DNA of 64,000 nucleotides from Albula goreensis (GCA_022829145.1 CM040744.1:8281001-8345000); one strand, 5' to 3'. Numbered from the stretch's first letter, positions 12,802-25,024 are shown. Notes: generated from the sequence alone by a model not told the origin. Numbers and translations: made by a program.

Positions 12802-14553
12802 TATTTCAGCAAAGAAGTATTAACAGAAGTGAATATTTCAGTTTTTCATTGTTTGCATTTCTTTTGACAGAGTAGTTTGAAATGATAAAGAATTATATAG
12901 TAGGCCTTAAATACTTAAATGCCAGGGCAAGCAGATGGTAATGAGTGAAATTGGATCTAATTAAAAAAATGATTTCAGTCCTACATAATCTTTAGCTCAC
13001 ACTAAAATCCTTTGAGAACTTGTAGTTTGTACCAAAACATGTATCCCAAAGAATATTTCACATATCATCTGACATGATTATATCTTAATTATTTTTCATT
13101 TATATTTTTATAGTGGTGGTCAAAAAAGGATTACCTGTCCTAGAAAATGGATAATATTGTCATGTGTAAAAGATAAGATATTCACAGCTGGTAAGCATAA
13201 ATTAAATATAAACCCATTTTGAGGATAGTAGACTGGCCTTTTAACAACTCAGATCATACACATATACTTTGCTCTTTGTACTATCATTTCTTTGCAGCAT
13301 AAAATGATTAATGTGCCAGGAAAGCAAGCTGAAGGGTATATTTGCCAGAAATTCATCAAGTTATTGAAAGATGCAATACTGAAAACTGGAGAACTGACAA
13401 AAAATAATTATCCCTGGTTGTCACACCACAATTATTTGTAATGCAACGTTCATAAATAAGACAAATATTTGCATTGAACCTCAACTCTTTGATAAATAAG
13501 CATGAACACCTCATAGTCCAAGACTACACCACCCCTTAGTTTATACCAAAAGCATGAGGAGAGCCTAACAAAGGAAACACAGAAGAATGTCAAAAATAAA
13601 TACTTTATTTTCCGAATACATAAAACACAATAGCCCTATAGCATGGGGTATGTTCGTCCAACAATAGCTCCCCTAGGATAGGATAGTCGGGAAAGTCAGG
13701 CTAACTAGGGCAGAGCCAGGTGCGCATGTGATGAAGTAAAAAAAAAAAAAAAACAAAATAGATGCTATCCAGCCATCCAGCCAGCCTTACAATAAACAAT
13801 ACAGGCCAACACATCAGCTAAAGTAGGACAGCTACAGCTGACGTTATAGTTAAAACACACCCTGAAGCTAAAAACAGTGCGTCAATATATAGCCTGCATG
13901 GATTTTCAGAAGGAGCCGTAATCGCTAAATGAGTTCTAAAGAACAGTGGCTGGCAACATAAAATACAAAGAATCGTTCTGTGACAGGTGAGTGTGCACCC
14001 GATTCTTCCAGAAATAACCTGGCTAGGCTTGGATCTGGTTTTCTATTGGCATTCCAAACAAACCAAACCTTAGTGGAAGTTTCTATTTGCCATATTTTCA
14101 TGATCCAGGTGAAATAATTACAAAGGGCTGTCCAGCACGATGCCTGACGTTTGAATTTAAAGTTGAACAGAGAATCCCCCTCACACGCTCCCATTACATG
14201 CACCTATCAGAGTTCCACCTGCTACAGACTGATCAAACCATAATGTAAAGCTTTATTATTATCAAAGGTCAGATTCTGATATTCTAAAAAGATAATAAAC
14301 TTATTTAGAGTGTAATTTGTTTCAATAAATATGGTGAATAATAACCCTGATTGCTTTTGCCAGCCATTAGTTTCTCTTGTGATTTACGGGGTTGAATTCT
14401 CTCTGACCACTGACTTTTTTCCTGTTCCACTTCCTGTTCCTCACTTCCCATCAGAGACTATTCTAGTTATTAAAGAGGTTTCACTTCTGTCACATGAGAA
14501 GTTCCTCTTTTGGTAAATATTGAACAAAGAATTTTCCATTTCACAAACAAGAG
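12802..14553. other. Intergenic, no gene seen
   Basis: A-run near 13739-13754 and a 92-codon minus-strand frame (13925-14203) with no recognisable domain. Nothing else supported. Confidence 0.45.
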
Positions 14554-14554
14554 C

Positions 14555-14586
14555 CACGCACGCACGCACGCACGCACACACACATG
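14555..14586. repeat. (CACG)n/(CA)n microsatellite
   Basis: Five or more CGCA units grade into CA units, seen directly. Confidence 0.85.
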
Positions 14587-15172
14587 CTAAACACACCTAC
14601 ACACCCACGCATTTGAGCATGCACACACATATACAATGGTTTGTTTTGTGAAACTACACCTCAGGGTGGCCTGGATGCTCATTCTAACTGAAAAAAGTGT
14701 CATGCTAAATAGTGCTAAACTGACAGGACAATTGTATGCATAATACAGTATATCATGTTTTGTTTTGTTATGCATTGTATCTCTCAGGGCGCTATTGAGG
14801 ATTTGGTTTCACTGAGATGTTGGACATTACTTCATCTTCACTTATCATGTTTTGCTACAGTTCAAATACAGTATTTATACAAAGATTTTAACCTGATGTG
14901 TACTTGAAGTTCAGGTTTGTGGGTTGGAACAGGACCAAATCAGTTTGAAACCATTTGAATCACAATGTATTCAATTGGTTAGCAGGCTGATCAGTTATAC
15001 ATTTGGACAAAATAGAAACTAAAAAATAAAATGACTCATTCTTAGTCTTGTGACTGAGGGGAGGTCCTGTTTCCTGGGCTGAACGAGTCCCAGACAGTTT
15101 TTATCTCTTCATGTCATTCATAGAAGAGGAACAGTCTTGTCTTGCTCACTTGGTGGACAGATCTGACTGGAT

Positions 15173-17980
15173 ATGGATCTCAGAGCAGTTATACTGTTAC
15201 TGCAGCTCTCTTTTATCCCAATGCAACCCTCATCCCCTCAGCCGCTCTAGCAACGGGCTTCGGGAATGCCGTGCCAGTTCCCTCACTATGCCGGTGCTGG
15301 AGGTGCTTCCTGGTGGGGGCTGGGACAACCTGCGCAACCTGGACATGGGCCGGGTCATGAACATCAGCTACTCGCTGTGCCAGACCACGGAGGACGGAGC
15401 CTACCTCATCCCGGATGAGGTCTTTGTCATCCCTCAGAAGGTGAGCGGGGTGGAGACCAACTCAGAGATCCTCAGCAGCTGGCTGGATCAACGCAGCTCC
15501 ACTGCCCACTCCATCAACGCCGAAGTGTCCTTCTTCTCTGTGCTCAATGCCAAATTCTCCACCGAGAACCAGCGTGTGAAGACCCACCAGGTCAAGGAGG
15601 GGTCCGTCACCACCCGTGTGCAGGTCAGTGAGTCCACCGGTCAGAGGAGCTCACCCAGCAATGCAGATAGGCACACACATGAATAGATAAAAACATTTAA
15701 GTGACACATTTCCAGAATATTTATTTTAACAAGATGAAAAGAGAAATTTCAGTATTTCAGGGAAGTTTTGAGTATTTTAGTATTGTTTAGATGTTTTTAG
15801 AAACATGTTTTTCACTAAATTGTTTTGTTTTGTTCATAATACAGTAAACCAGAATTATAAACGGAAATAAAATAATCACTTCATGTGGTTAACATGAATA
15901 ACTTTTCTGCTTATATTTTGATGAGTTTTTCTGTGTGCATTTGTATGTAGTACAGCATTTTTGTGCATATAATTGCGTCCATTAAACAGAACTAAAAATA
16001 TAAACACAGATAATATATAAATAAACACTTGATTGACTGGCAAATTGACATACATAAGCAAACGATGGGAACATGCAGAAGATAAAGATAAGAATAGTAA
16101 GCGTGTGTGAAAGTGAGGAATATTTTTGTTCCTCTTTTTTCCAGTTTGATTTATTTAATGTTTGCCTTTACAGTTGTAGAGTTTGTCCCAATATGTCTAC
16201 TTCTTTCAATTAATTTGTTTTCACTTTTTTTGCATTGATTTTGCCTTTTCCATTTTCTACCTAATCCTAGGTGCGGAACTTCATGTACGCTGTGAAGGCT
16301 TATCCTGACTTCACCCTGGACGCACGCTTTGTCCAACAGGCTGAGGAGATCGCAGATGCCCTGGAAAACAATCGCACTCGACATGCAACCTACCTCTCTG
16401 AGAGAATGGTCCTTGATTATGGCACGCATGTAATAACATCAGTTGATGCTGGCGCCTCCTTAGTGCAGGAGGACTATCTGCGGTCAACCTTTGTGTCTGA
16501 TAGCGACATGTCTCGATCTTCTGTGACTGCCTCAGCTGGCCTAAACTTCTTTAACAAGGTCAACTTTGGCATAAGTACCTCCGACACACATGAAACCTCA
16601 GAGACCCGCAGTTACGAGGGAAACACCACATACTCTCTGACCCTGAGCCATGGAGGGGTTCCCTTCTACCCAGGCATCACTCTGCAGAAGTGGCAAGAGA
16701 GCACCACCAACAACCTGGTGGCCATCGACCGCTCCGGCATGCCGTTGCACTACTTCCTGAACCGTGCTACATTTCCAGACCTCCCAGAGCCGACTGTCCA
16801 GAAGCTAGCGGTGTCTGTGCGTCAGGCAGCCTATCGTTATTATGAAATCAACACTCACCCAGGCTGCGTCAAGCCGGACTCCAAGAACTTCAACTTCCAG
16901 GCCAACGTGGACGACAGTTCCTGCGAGGGCCCTGCCACCAACCTCAGTTTTGGTGGTGTGTACCAGGTGTGCACTAAGTTAACAACCGATGCTGGTCCCC
17001 TTTGCCAGGCACTGGAAGCGAAGAACCCAGACACAGGGGATTTCTCCTGTGGTAAACAATACAATGCGACTAAGCTACGCTCTGAGGTACGGGAGGAGGG
17101 CTACAGTCAATATGAATGCCATAACCACTGCCATGGCTGTTGGCTCTTCTTCACTTGCTGCAAAAAAGTGTGTGGAGATGCCTACCATGTCCGAAGGGCA
17201 AATGTAGATACCTACTGGTGCTCTACCACTAAGAAGGTAAAGGAGTTTTCTGGGTACCTCTTTGGAGGGCTGTATGGCCCATCCCTTCAGAATCCTCTCA
17301 CAAAGTCCCACAGCTGCCCCCAGGGCTTTTTCCCTCAGAGACTTCTGTCCGATGGACTGAAGATCTGTTTGAGCAATGACTACGAGGTTGCAACCAGATT
17401 CTCTGTCCCGTTCGGTGGATTGTTCAGCTGCAAATCTGGCAACCCCCTGGCTGATGGAGAGCCTCGCTGCCCCCCACAGTTCAGTCAGCACATGGCTGCC
17501 ATCAGCGATGGTTGCCAGGTGCTGTACTGTGTGCAGTCAGGCCTGTTTACAGGGGGGCAGCTGCTGCCTATTCGCCTGCCACCATTCACACGTCCCCCAC
17601 TGATCAGCATGACCGCCACCAACACAGTCGCAGTGATGACTGAGGGTGACAAGGCCTGGGTCAGAGTGGGCAAGACCAAGATGTGGAAGCTGGCGGAACC
17701 TGAAGAGGCCCAGAGGATGGCAATGATGCTAGATGGGTCACTGTCTCAGATGTCAGGGGGGGAGAAGTTTGGGGTTGCTATGGGGGTGATAGTTTTGGTT
17801 GCCTTGTTAATTGGGGGGGTTGTATTTGTGCTAAGGAAAAAGAGAGGAATGAGACTGACACCTAACAGGGGATATGTGGAGATTCACAGTGAGGGACAAG
17901 TAGAGTCATCTGTAGAGGGCAATAGAGAGGTGGAATCTGAGAGTGTGAATCAAGACCCCACCCAGGCTCTGCTCCCTTAA
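15173..17980 (+). CDS. mpeg1: Macrophage-expressed gene 1 protein (perforin-2), MACPF pore former
   Basis: Two coding exons, 15173-15623 and 16271-17980, are joined by a GT-AG intron at phase 0. MPEG1 is a transmembrane pore-forming protein of macrophages and other phagocytes that attacks engulfed bacteria in phagosomes. The ATG at 15173 opens a short hydrophobic signal-peptide-like run ([12 protein letters not shown]). The mature start has [15 protein letters not shown], and the MACPF signature [15 protein letters not shown] lies near residue 200. The Cys-rich region follows ([15 protein letters not shown]). One membrane span ([20 protein letters not shown], about 650-670) precedes a basic RKKR and a 40-residue cytosolic tail. 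The summed length (2161 bases, about 719 codons) fits the family. The total is one base over a multiple of three: the signal-peptide frame runs into a stop at about 15248 while the body continues in another frame. A 3' splice site may sit at 15160 after a non-coding first exon. Confidence 0.93.
15238..15252 (+). other. mpeg1: Apparent single-base frame break in mpeg1 exon 1
   Basis: The frame encoding the hydrophobic start from 15173 reaches TAG near 15248. The conserved body (GLRECR, then EVLPGGGW) is read in the next frame, which is open far upstream but encodes no signal peptide there. The alternative is an intron ending CCCCTCAG at 15241 with the signal peptide in an unseen upstream exon. 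Confidence 0.6.
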
Positions 17981-18401
17981 GAGGGCTGTGAATATGCAAA
18001 TCAGAGAGTGCATTTACAAAGCCACTTACAGATAAAAACGTGTTCCATTGACAACAGTCTCATCTGATGTAGTTGCAAGGAAAACAAGCGAGTGTTCAAG
18101 ATGTGATGAGGGAGGTGCAGGACAGACAAACATATAAACGAAAGAAATGTTATATTTTTATATTAATAGAGTAAAGCAAAATGTCTTTTCTAGCCAATGT
18201 GTGCTTAAGTAATGAAAATTCATATAACATTTACAGATGTTTTGAAAAACCTAAAGAATGCTCCTAATGTCTTTTTTTTTTTTTTTTTTACTGTTTCAAT
18301 TTATAATACTGTCAGCTACTTATTTTAAATTCTTTTACAAAGTATATGACGTTTGTATAAATTTTGTGTTCAGAAGCATTGCAGAAATGCAAATGAAAGC
18401 C

Positions 18402-18426
18402 ATTAAATGTAAATATTTCTATTAAA
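18402..18426 (+). terminator. mpeg1: mpeg1 poly(A) signals (ATTAAA, two copies)
   Basis: ATTAAA occurs at 18402-18407 and 18421-18426, about 420 bases after the stop, on the coding strand. No AATAAA is closer. A poly(T) run lies upstream at about 18272-18290. Confidence 0.5.
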
Positions 18427-18439
18427 TATGTCATGTCTT

Positions 18440-18740
18440 TTCGTTGTTATTCCTGCACAAGCAAACACAACAGTGTCAGTAATGCCGTCTGATGCTGTGT
18501 TTTTGTTTCCCTGTCCACGTACTTTTGTCTTCACTCCCCCTTGTGTCTGCCCCGCCTTCCTTGTTACCTGCCAAGCTGATTACTCATTTGTTTCACCTGC
18601 CCTTTTGTGCACCTGTGTCTCGTCTGCTCGTTAGTCTGTGTATTTAAACCCTGCCTTGTGGTTGCTCCATGTGACTTTATCTCTGTTCCATCAGTTATGC
18701 CATGAGCCTTTTCCTGTTCTGATCTGCCTGTTTTGGAGTA
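18440..18740. repeat. Possible interspersed repeat (C/T-rich, SINE- or MITE-like)
   Basis: Pyrimidine-rich sequence with 'CTGCTCGTTAGTCTGTGTAT' and 'TTTAAACCCTGCCTTGT', phrases I recall from a dispersed fish repeat. A stylistically similar block is at 23080-23300. Boundaries are not defined. Confidence 0.35.
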
Positions 18741-19981
18741 ATGGCAAAACTGAGGCTTCTGAAACAGTTGACACAATTGAAGCAATTGCTTTGAAAATGT
18801 ATCAATGCTCTAACGCTTCACCCAGATGGGTGTTATGTCACCATGATCAAATACGCACAATACAGCCCTACAACAGACGTTTCTTGTGGGTCTTTGAAAA
18901 GAGTACGTGGCCGTCTTTCATAGAGTGGGAAGTTCTATTCTGGCTGGGTAGCTGTTTGAAATTACACTTTCCACATGTATTTTCTGAATAAATGGTCTAT
19001 TTAGTATGCTTTTTCTTACTTGAATATGCAGATGGGAGAAACACAGGTTGTGACAAATGTAAAACTATGTTGTTACAAAACAAACATTACAACCAAAAGA
19101 AAATAGCTTGCTTGGGGCTTATTCTACTTACATTGCCATCATACCTGTCAACTCTTCTATGTTGCCCCATTTAAAAAGAGGTACAGAGCATTGTTTTCAA
19201 CTCACAAGGATTGGCATACATATGGACACATATGTTGCACTGGCCATCTGCAAAACATACACTCTTAAAGCTTCAACGAGTGATTGCGTGAGATCAGCAT
19301 GTCTGCTACCGTACAATCTAAGTGCAGACTACAACACACAATGTTGTTACAAAACAAAAACAAGACACTCTGTCTACTGCAATGGGCAAAGCTTCCGAGT
19401 TTCCTCACTCAAATGGTTTCATTAGCATGCCACTTCTCGAAAACCCATGAGCTCAAATGGCTCAGAGGGTTGGACCATCAACTTAAATGCATGGCCATGT
19501 ACTCATTCGGTGATGGGCGTTCAAAACTTAGCTCTGTTCCTTATCCTTTAGTGTCTTTAAAAAATTAGTGTACCGACACCAGTCAACCGCTCCCCTCTCA
19601 ACAAATTCAAAAGTTTCAGTTCGTTTGCAATTAAAATTGCTTTGGTTTTCAGTTTTTTTTGCCTCAGTGAATAGACCTGTGAAGTATGCAGGCAGTATGC
19701 AACATTATTCGCTTTTTAATAACAATAATAATAACAACAATAATTCCACCTTACTTCTCGCTAATGCTGAATATATATATACACACAAAAAGGAATCGTT
19801 GCAGACAGCATACATCACAAAGAGTCAGAAAACATACTTTTCAAATATGAAGCAAGACCTATCCGGAGAACTGAATGAAATCGCATCTGAGTGGAAAGAG
19901 CGGTGAGAGTTTGTCTTCCGTTATTTAGTTCCTGATTCATTTCTTCTTTCTAGCACACCGCTTCAGTTTGACTACGTCACA

Positions 19982-19989
19982 TGACGTCA
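19982..19989. promoter_or_regulatory. Perfect CRE palindrome TGACGTCA inside repeat block W
   Basis: TGACGTCA is the consensus CREB/ATF site. It lies about 45 bases before a CCAATGGGG motif in the same repeat block. The second block W copy (22389-22470) keeps CCAATGGGG but has lost the palindrome (GAACGTCA). Function is not shown. Confidence 0.35.
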
Positions 19990-20057
19990 GGAGACTTGAT
20001 ACCCAGCCCACATAGAGGTAGTCGACCAATGGGGTTTGGCGTGGCAGACTCTTGGGG

Positions 20058-20125
20058 GTCTTGGGGGACGCTGGTGCTGTAAGCCACTCCTCCTCGGCTC
20101 GAATCCCGCCCCCGGCGACCACAGC
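20058..20125 (+). repeat. tRNA-like fragment with box B in the repeat cluster
   Basis: The segment contains CTGGTGCTGTAAGCCA followed by GGCTCGAATCCCG, a good Pol III box B. The 5' part that would hold box A is replaced by G-rich sequence. It corresponds to the copy at 22501-22570, which keeps box A instead. Confidence 0.5.
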
Positions 20126-22500
20126 GGTGAGCGAGACAAGGAAGCCGCCCGTGTGCAGTTAGCGAAAAGTCCCAGTTCAACCCCCTCTCCCTCAAACGTA
20201 AAGCATGAAAAAAAAAACCTCCCAGTTCAACCCCCTCTCCCTACAAGCAACGAGACGCTACTGCAACGGGCAAAGCTACCGAGTTTCCTCACTCAAATGG
20301 TACCGTGAACGAGACAAGAACGAGACACGCGAACGAGACAAGAAAGCCGCCCGTGCGCAGTAAGCGAAAACTCCCAGTTCAACCCCTACCCCTCAAAAGT
20401 AAAGCATGAAAAACTCCCAGTTCAACCCCCTCTCCCTACAAGCAACGAGACGCTACTGCAACGGGCAAAGCTTCCGAGTTTCCTCGCTCAACTGGTACCG
20501 TGAACGACAAGACAGCCGCCTGTGTGCAGTTAGCGAAAAGTCCCAGTTCAACCCCCCACCCCTCAAAGTAAAGCATGAAAAACTCCCAGTTCAACCCCTA
20601 ACACTATGCTGTTACAAAACAAATACATTACAGCCTAAAGGAAATAGCTAGCTTGATGCTACTAACTACACAGAGTTGGCTAGCGATGGCTGACAGTCAT
20701 TAATGCCAGAACAACAGGAATATACATAACACAAGGCACTAATTCAAACGAAAACACACAATGAACTGATTTTAAAAGGGCTTCTTTCAAGATCAGAGAG
20801 CCCGTACTCTGTTACTGTAACGAGAAGCAACATGAATGAACTACAGGGGCAGAACACTCATAATTCATTAGTTTGTAATATTTAACTCCAAACTTGTTCG
20901 GAGACATAATACTACAGCAAATCTATTAATTAAATCAAAGTCATAAGAACATAACCAGGAAGAACGGCACACAGTCAAGAAAGAAGCTGATTGAACATTC
21001 CAAGAATGTACGTGCCATATATGTACATACTATATATTGACCAGACAATTCTTTCTTTTTTTTAATATATAATATATATTTGTCCTTGTTCTAAGTGTTG
21101 GTTTTAGAGGTAAATGTATTATCAATAGACATTTGGTATGTAAAATTTCATAGTCGTGTAGTTGGGGTGTCCAATCTTATCCAATTAGGGCTGGTGTGGG
21201 TGTGGGCTTTTGTTTGGTCAAGCGAAACCCCTCTGCTGTGGCTGAATTAAAACAATTCTGCAAAGAAGGGTGGGCCAAAATTACTCCACAGCGATGTGAA
21301 AGACTCATTGCCAGTTATCACAAGCCCGCCGTACAGATTTGAGAGTGTTTATTGGAAGAACCAATGGGGAAAAAGGGGGGAGGTGGGAGTCAGGGAAAGG
21401 CATAAATAAGTTCGTGTTGCACTGGCCATCTGCAAAACCTACACTCTTACCGCTTCAACAAGGGATTGCATGAGATTAGCATGTCTGCTACCGTACAATG
21501 TAAGTGCAGACTACAGCACTGTTGTTACAAAACAAATACATTACAGCCTAAAGAAAATAGCTAGCTTGATGCTACTACACAGAGTTGGCTGGCAATGACT
21601 GACAGTCATTAATGCCAGAGCAACAGGAATATACATAATACAAGGCACTGCCATGAATTCAAACGAAAACACACAATGAACTGATTTTAAAAGGGCTTCT
21701 TGGAAGATCAGAGAGCCAGTACTCTGTTTCTGTAACAAGAAGCAACATGAATGAACTGGAGGGGCAGAACGCTCATAATTCTTCAGTTTGTAATATTTAA
21801 CTTCAAACTAGTTCGGAGAAAAGCATGTAGCTCCTGATGTAAAAATCAGGAATGTTACTTAACAGAGTTAAGACAAGATCAAACAACCGTGAGGACGCCT
21901 GTCCGCCATAGAGATTTGAAAGTGTTTATTGGAAGAACCAATGGGGAAGCAGGGGGAGGTGGGGTAGTTGCGCTGGATACTAGGCTACGGAGAGCTTCCG
22001 ACCTTACTTCTGGCTAATGCTGAATATATATATACATACACAAAACGGAATCGTTGTAGACAGCATACATCACAAAGCGTCAGAAAACATACTTTTCAAA
22101 TGTGAAGCAAGACCTCTTCCGGAGAACTGAATGAAATCGCATCTGAGTGGAAAGAGCTGTGTACATTTGTCAGGCTCTGTTGCGCTACAACGTTTCGGTT
22201 ATTTAGTTCGTGATTAATTTCTTCTTTCTAGCACACCCATAACTCTTGAGTTTGTAATATTTCACTGCCAACTAAAAAGAAGCCTTTCAGAAATGTTCCG
22301 GAAAGGTTTTGAGGAACAATCAAAGGTAAGGAGCCTTGGTACGTAGCCCATATGGAGGCAGGTCGGCCAATGGGGTTTGGTGTGGTAGACTACGTCACAT
22401 GAACGTCAGGAGACTTGATAGATAGCCCACATAGAGGAAGTCGACCAATGGGGTTTGGCGTGGCAGACTCGTCATGCACAAAATTCCACCCCACTTGTCA

Positions 22501-22570
22501 GCGGCCAAATAGCTCAGTGTGTAACAACGCTGGTGCTGTAAGCCACACCTTCTCGGCCCCGGTGACCAAA
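22501..22570 (+). repeat. tRNA-Thr-like fragment with box A in the repeat cluster
   Basis: ATAGCTCAGTGTGTAACAAC followed by GCTGGTGCTGTAAGCCA resembles the D arm and anticodon arm of a tRNA-Thr(TGT). The T arm is degenerate (CTCGGCCCCGGTGACC), so this is a tRNA-derived repeat head rather than a working tRNA gene. Confidence 0.5.
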
Positions 22571-23079
22571 TCCGTGAACGAGACAAGAAAGCCGCCCGTG
22601 TGCAGTTAGCGAAAAGTCCCAGTTCAATCCCCCACCCCTCAAAGTGAATCATGAAAAACTCCCAGTTCAACCCCTCTCCCTACAAGCAATGCGACGCTAC
22701 TGCAACGGGCAAAGCTTCCGAGTTTCCTCACTCAAATGGTAACTCCCAGCCGGTACTCTTTTCCTGTAACAAGAAGCAACATGAACGAACTACAGGGGCA
22801 GAACACTCATAATTCTTCAGTTTGTAATATTTAACTTCAAACTAGTTTGGAGAAAAGAAGCATGTAGCTCCTGATCAGGAATGTTACTTAACATTGTCAA
22901 TAATGAGTTATTGATTAAACACAGAACATAATTGAATTTTCTTCTGACGCTGTCAACTGTCGGAAACACTCCACATTTTATTTTGTCCGTTACGTCAAGT
23001 AGGAAACATGATGACGTTAGCAGCGTGCTTCGGTTGGCTCAGGGGCTGATCAGGGGCTCCGGAGCAGTGTGCAGAAACA

Positions 23080-23300
23080 CAACTGCTTCGAATGATTGGA
23101 CACAGCCTGATTGCTGTGTTCACCTGGTTCCTACCTTGCCTGATTTGACTTTGACTCTGGATTCTGTTTTTGCCCTGTTGCTTTGCTCTCCAGGTTTGAC
23201 CCTGTGCCTGCTTTTGACCTCGTTTTTGGATTTGCCTTTCACAAATAAACTGGTTTATTTCATCTCTGTCTGCACTTGAGTTCATACTGCGCCCTGACAA
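23080..23300. repeat. Possible interspersed repeat ending in AATAAA-containing tail
   Basis: TTTTGACCTCG, TTTTTGGATTTGCC and 'CACAAATAAACTGG' in this order resemble the tail of a dispersed fish repeat. Boundaries were not found; the family is from memory. Confidence 0.35.
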
Positions 23301-24650
23301 ACAGGAAGTCGCTAGGAAGACAGGCAGCTATTAACATATTACATTTCACTTGTTGTTTACATGTTAAATTCTGTTGTTAAACTTGAAGGAATTCCTTTAA
23401 CAGCATAAAAAGATAATTATGTTGTAACCCACAAAAACAATGGATGTTTATTCAGAATGCAGGTGTCCTTTAGGCAAAGATACAATTATCAACTACTCTA
23501 GCACATCCTAGATTAAAAATACTCCAAACTTCATAGAGAATTGCAGTCATATTCATGCTCTGTCATACAATATTGTTGTTTGAAAAACTGCTGGCTTCTT
23601 TCAATTCCTAAAGTGACACAATTTTATTGTATAAAATAAAACACTCCTTTGCCTGTGAGTAGGTCTTCCTTTTCCTGAGTTATTACTTTCCATCCTCTAA
23701 AAATAGTGAGCAATTGTACCGTCTGTCAAAAACTCATTCAATAACCATTCACAAAATACATTCTCTTCATAAGGATAATATGAAAAATGAATGAAAAGAC
23801 ATATCATTTGTGGCAGCAAATGACTGGTCCAGCAGCACACCCACACAATGAGATATAGACTTAATGGTAGACAAGAGAATAATCTTGTAAAACATGCAGA
23901 TAAGGACTTAGTTCATTTGTGCAGATTTTTGCTTGATGTATTTTTTCCAGTACAGAAATACTTGTAGGATTTTATCTGTTTCACCAAGCAAGTTATATCT
24001 AGGAAACAAGGATGAAAGGATTCAGGAAGGAAAAATAACTTCCTGATAAACTGAACAAATAATCCATGGGGAAAGAAGCAGATTTTCATTCACAGTGATG
24101 CTATCAGATCATTCACACCATTGCTAATACTGTAAGCAGCATTAGAAAGTGAGGCTGGATGAGCTGGGCTTGCAACCAGCAGTTGCCATGTCCTTGAGAG
24201 AGGTATTCAAAACAGTATTCTGCTGACTTAAAAGAGCGCATGCAAAAAATGTAAACTATGTGACTCACTGTGGATAAGCCCTTGGGAAATATGCAGTGGG
24301 GTGCAATTTTGTTAATGTGAAAAATCTTATATTAGAAAATATTGTTCTCTGTCAAGAGCATGCACACCGCTGAGCACGGACAAGAGGCCTGCCCTGTATC
24401 CCTCGCGGTCCCGTGAGCACCCTCCCCCACAGCACAGCTGGTATTCATACAGCCAAGCTGAGCGTGCCAAAACGCAACCAACTCAGTTGATGAAATGTGT
24501 CAGACGTTCGGAGCAGGGGCCTGGCAAAAGGGAAATTCCCTGCCTTCCATCATGGGCTCGGCATTCAGAGCTGCAAGTGCGTCTCGCGCCGAAGTCTTCT
24601 CTGAGCCACCTCTCAATTCCAACTGAATCTGTGGCCGGAAACTAAAGAGA
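23301..24650. other. Intergenic, no gene seen
   Basis: AT-rich flank upstream of prf1. Nothing beyond short chance frames. Confidence 0.45.
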
Positions 24651-24689
24651 TAAAAAAATATATTTTTGATATCTTCAGCAGCACTACTT

Positions 24690-24788
24690 TCTGCAGAGAG
24701 GACAAAGGGATTCACTGGGATTTGGGCACTGAAATCAAACATCATCAAACAAAGAGGAGTAAGGCACAAGAATTCAGCTGGCAGGAAG
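24690..24788 (+). other. prf1: Candidate non-coding first exon of prf1
   Basis: A TATA-like stretch (AAAAAATATATTTTT, about 24653-24667) precedes a sequence that ends in a strong 5' splice site, GCAGGAAG|GTAAGG at 24788/24789. The prf1 start codon lies 8 bases after a matching 3' splice site (TTTTATACAG, ending 26082). Mammalian perforin genes have the same plan: a non-coding first exon and an ATG just inside exon 2. The link is inferred from signals only. Confidence 0.35.
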
Positions 24789-24951
24789 GTAAGGGTGAAT
24801 TCCAGAGGGTATTTTTCTGTTCTGGAACGTGCAGCGCAGGGCAGCTTTGTCTCCGTGGTGATGGCTTTTGTGGCATGATTCCTTATGGAAGGGATTAATT
24901 CTGTGGCCTTGTTTACTCAGTCCGGATTTGGAAAGATCCTCTATCACGTGC

Positions 24952-24956
<5 letters not shown>

Positions 24957-25024
<68 letters not shown>

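Larger units (their letters stand above)
19235..22893. repeat. Mosaic cluster of mutually similar repeat blocks
   Basis: Several distinct blocks recur here in direct orientation. Block X: about 20611-20903, 21523-21864 and a partial copy at 22752-22893. Block Z: about 19749-19902 and 22002-22157. Block W: 19971-20051 and 22389-22470, with a partial copy at 22332-22391. A short unit containing CCCAGTTCAA occurs eight times (20171, 20221, 20373, 20416, 20542, 20585, 22618, 22661), and ACGGGCAAAGCTTCCGAGTT-type units occur four times. Another pair (about 21343 and 21918) shares GTGTTTATTGGAAGAACCAA. The copies are 85-95% alike by eye. No transposase, reverse transcriptase or long terminal inverted repeat was seen, so this may be a nested non-autonomous element or a locally duplicated composite. 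Confidence 0.75.

Noticed and set aside
17075-17491. 138-codon minus-strand frame inside mpeg1
   Set aside because: Antisense shadow of a GC-richer coding exon.
19568-20651. Open frames of 80-112 codons in the repeat cluster
   Set aside because: They run across repeat block edges and microsatellites and share no transposase or polymerase motifs.
22501-22570. A functional tRNA-Thr gene
   Set aside because: The T arm does not pair and box B is lost; it lies inside a repeated block, so it is a tRNA-derived repeat.
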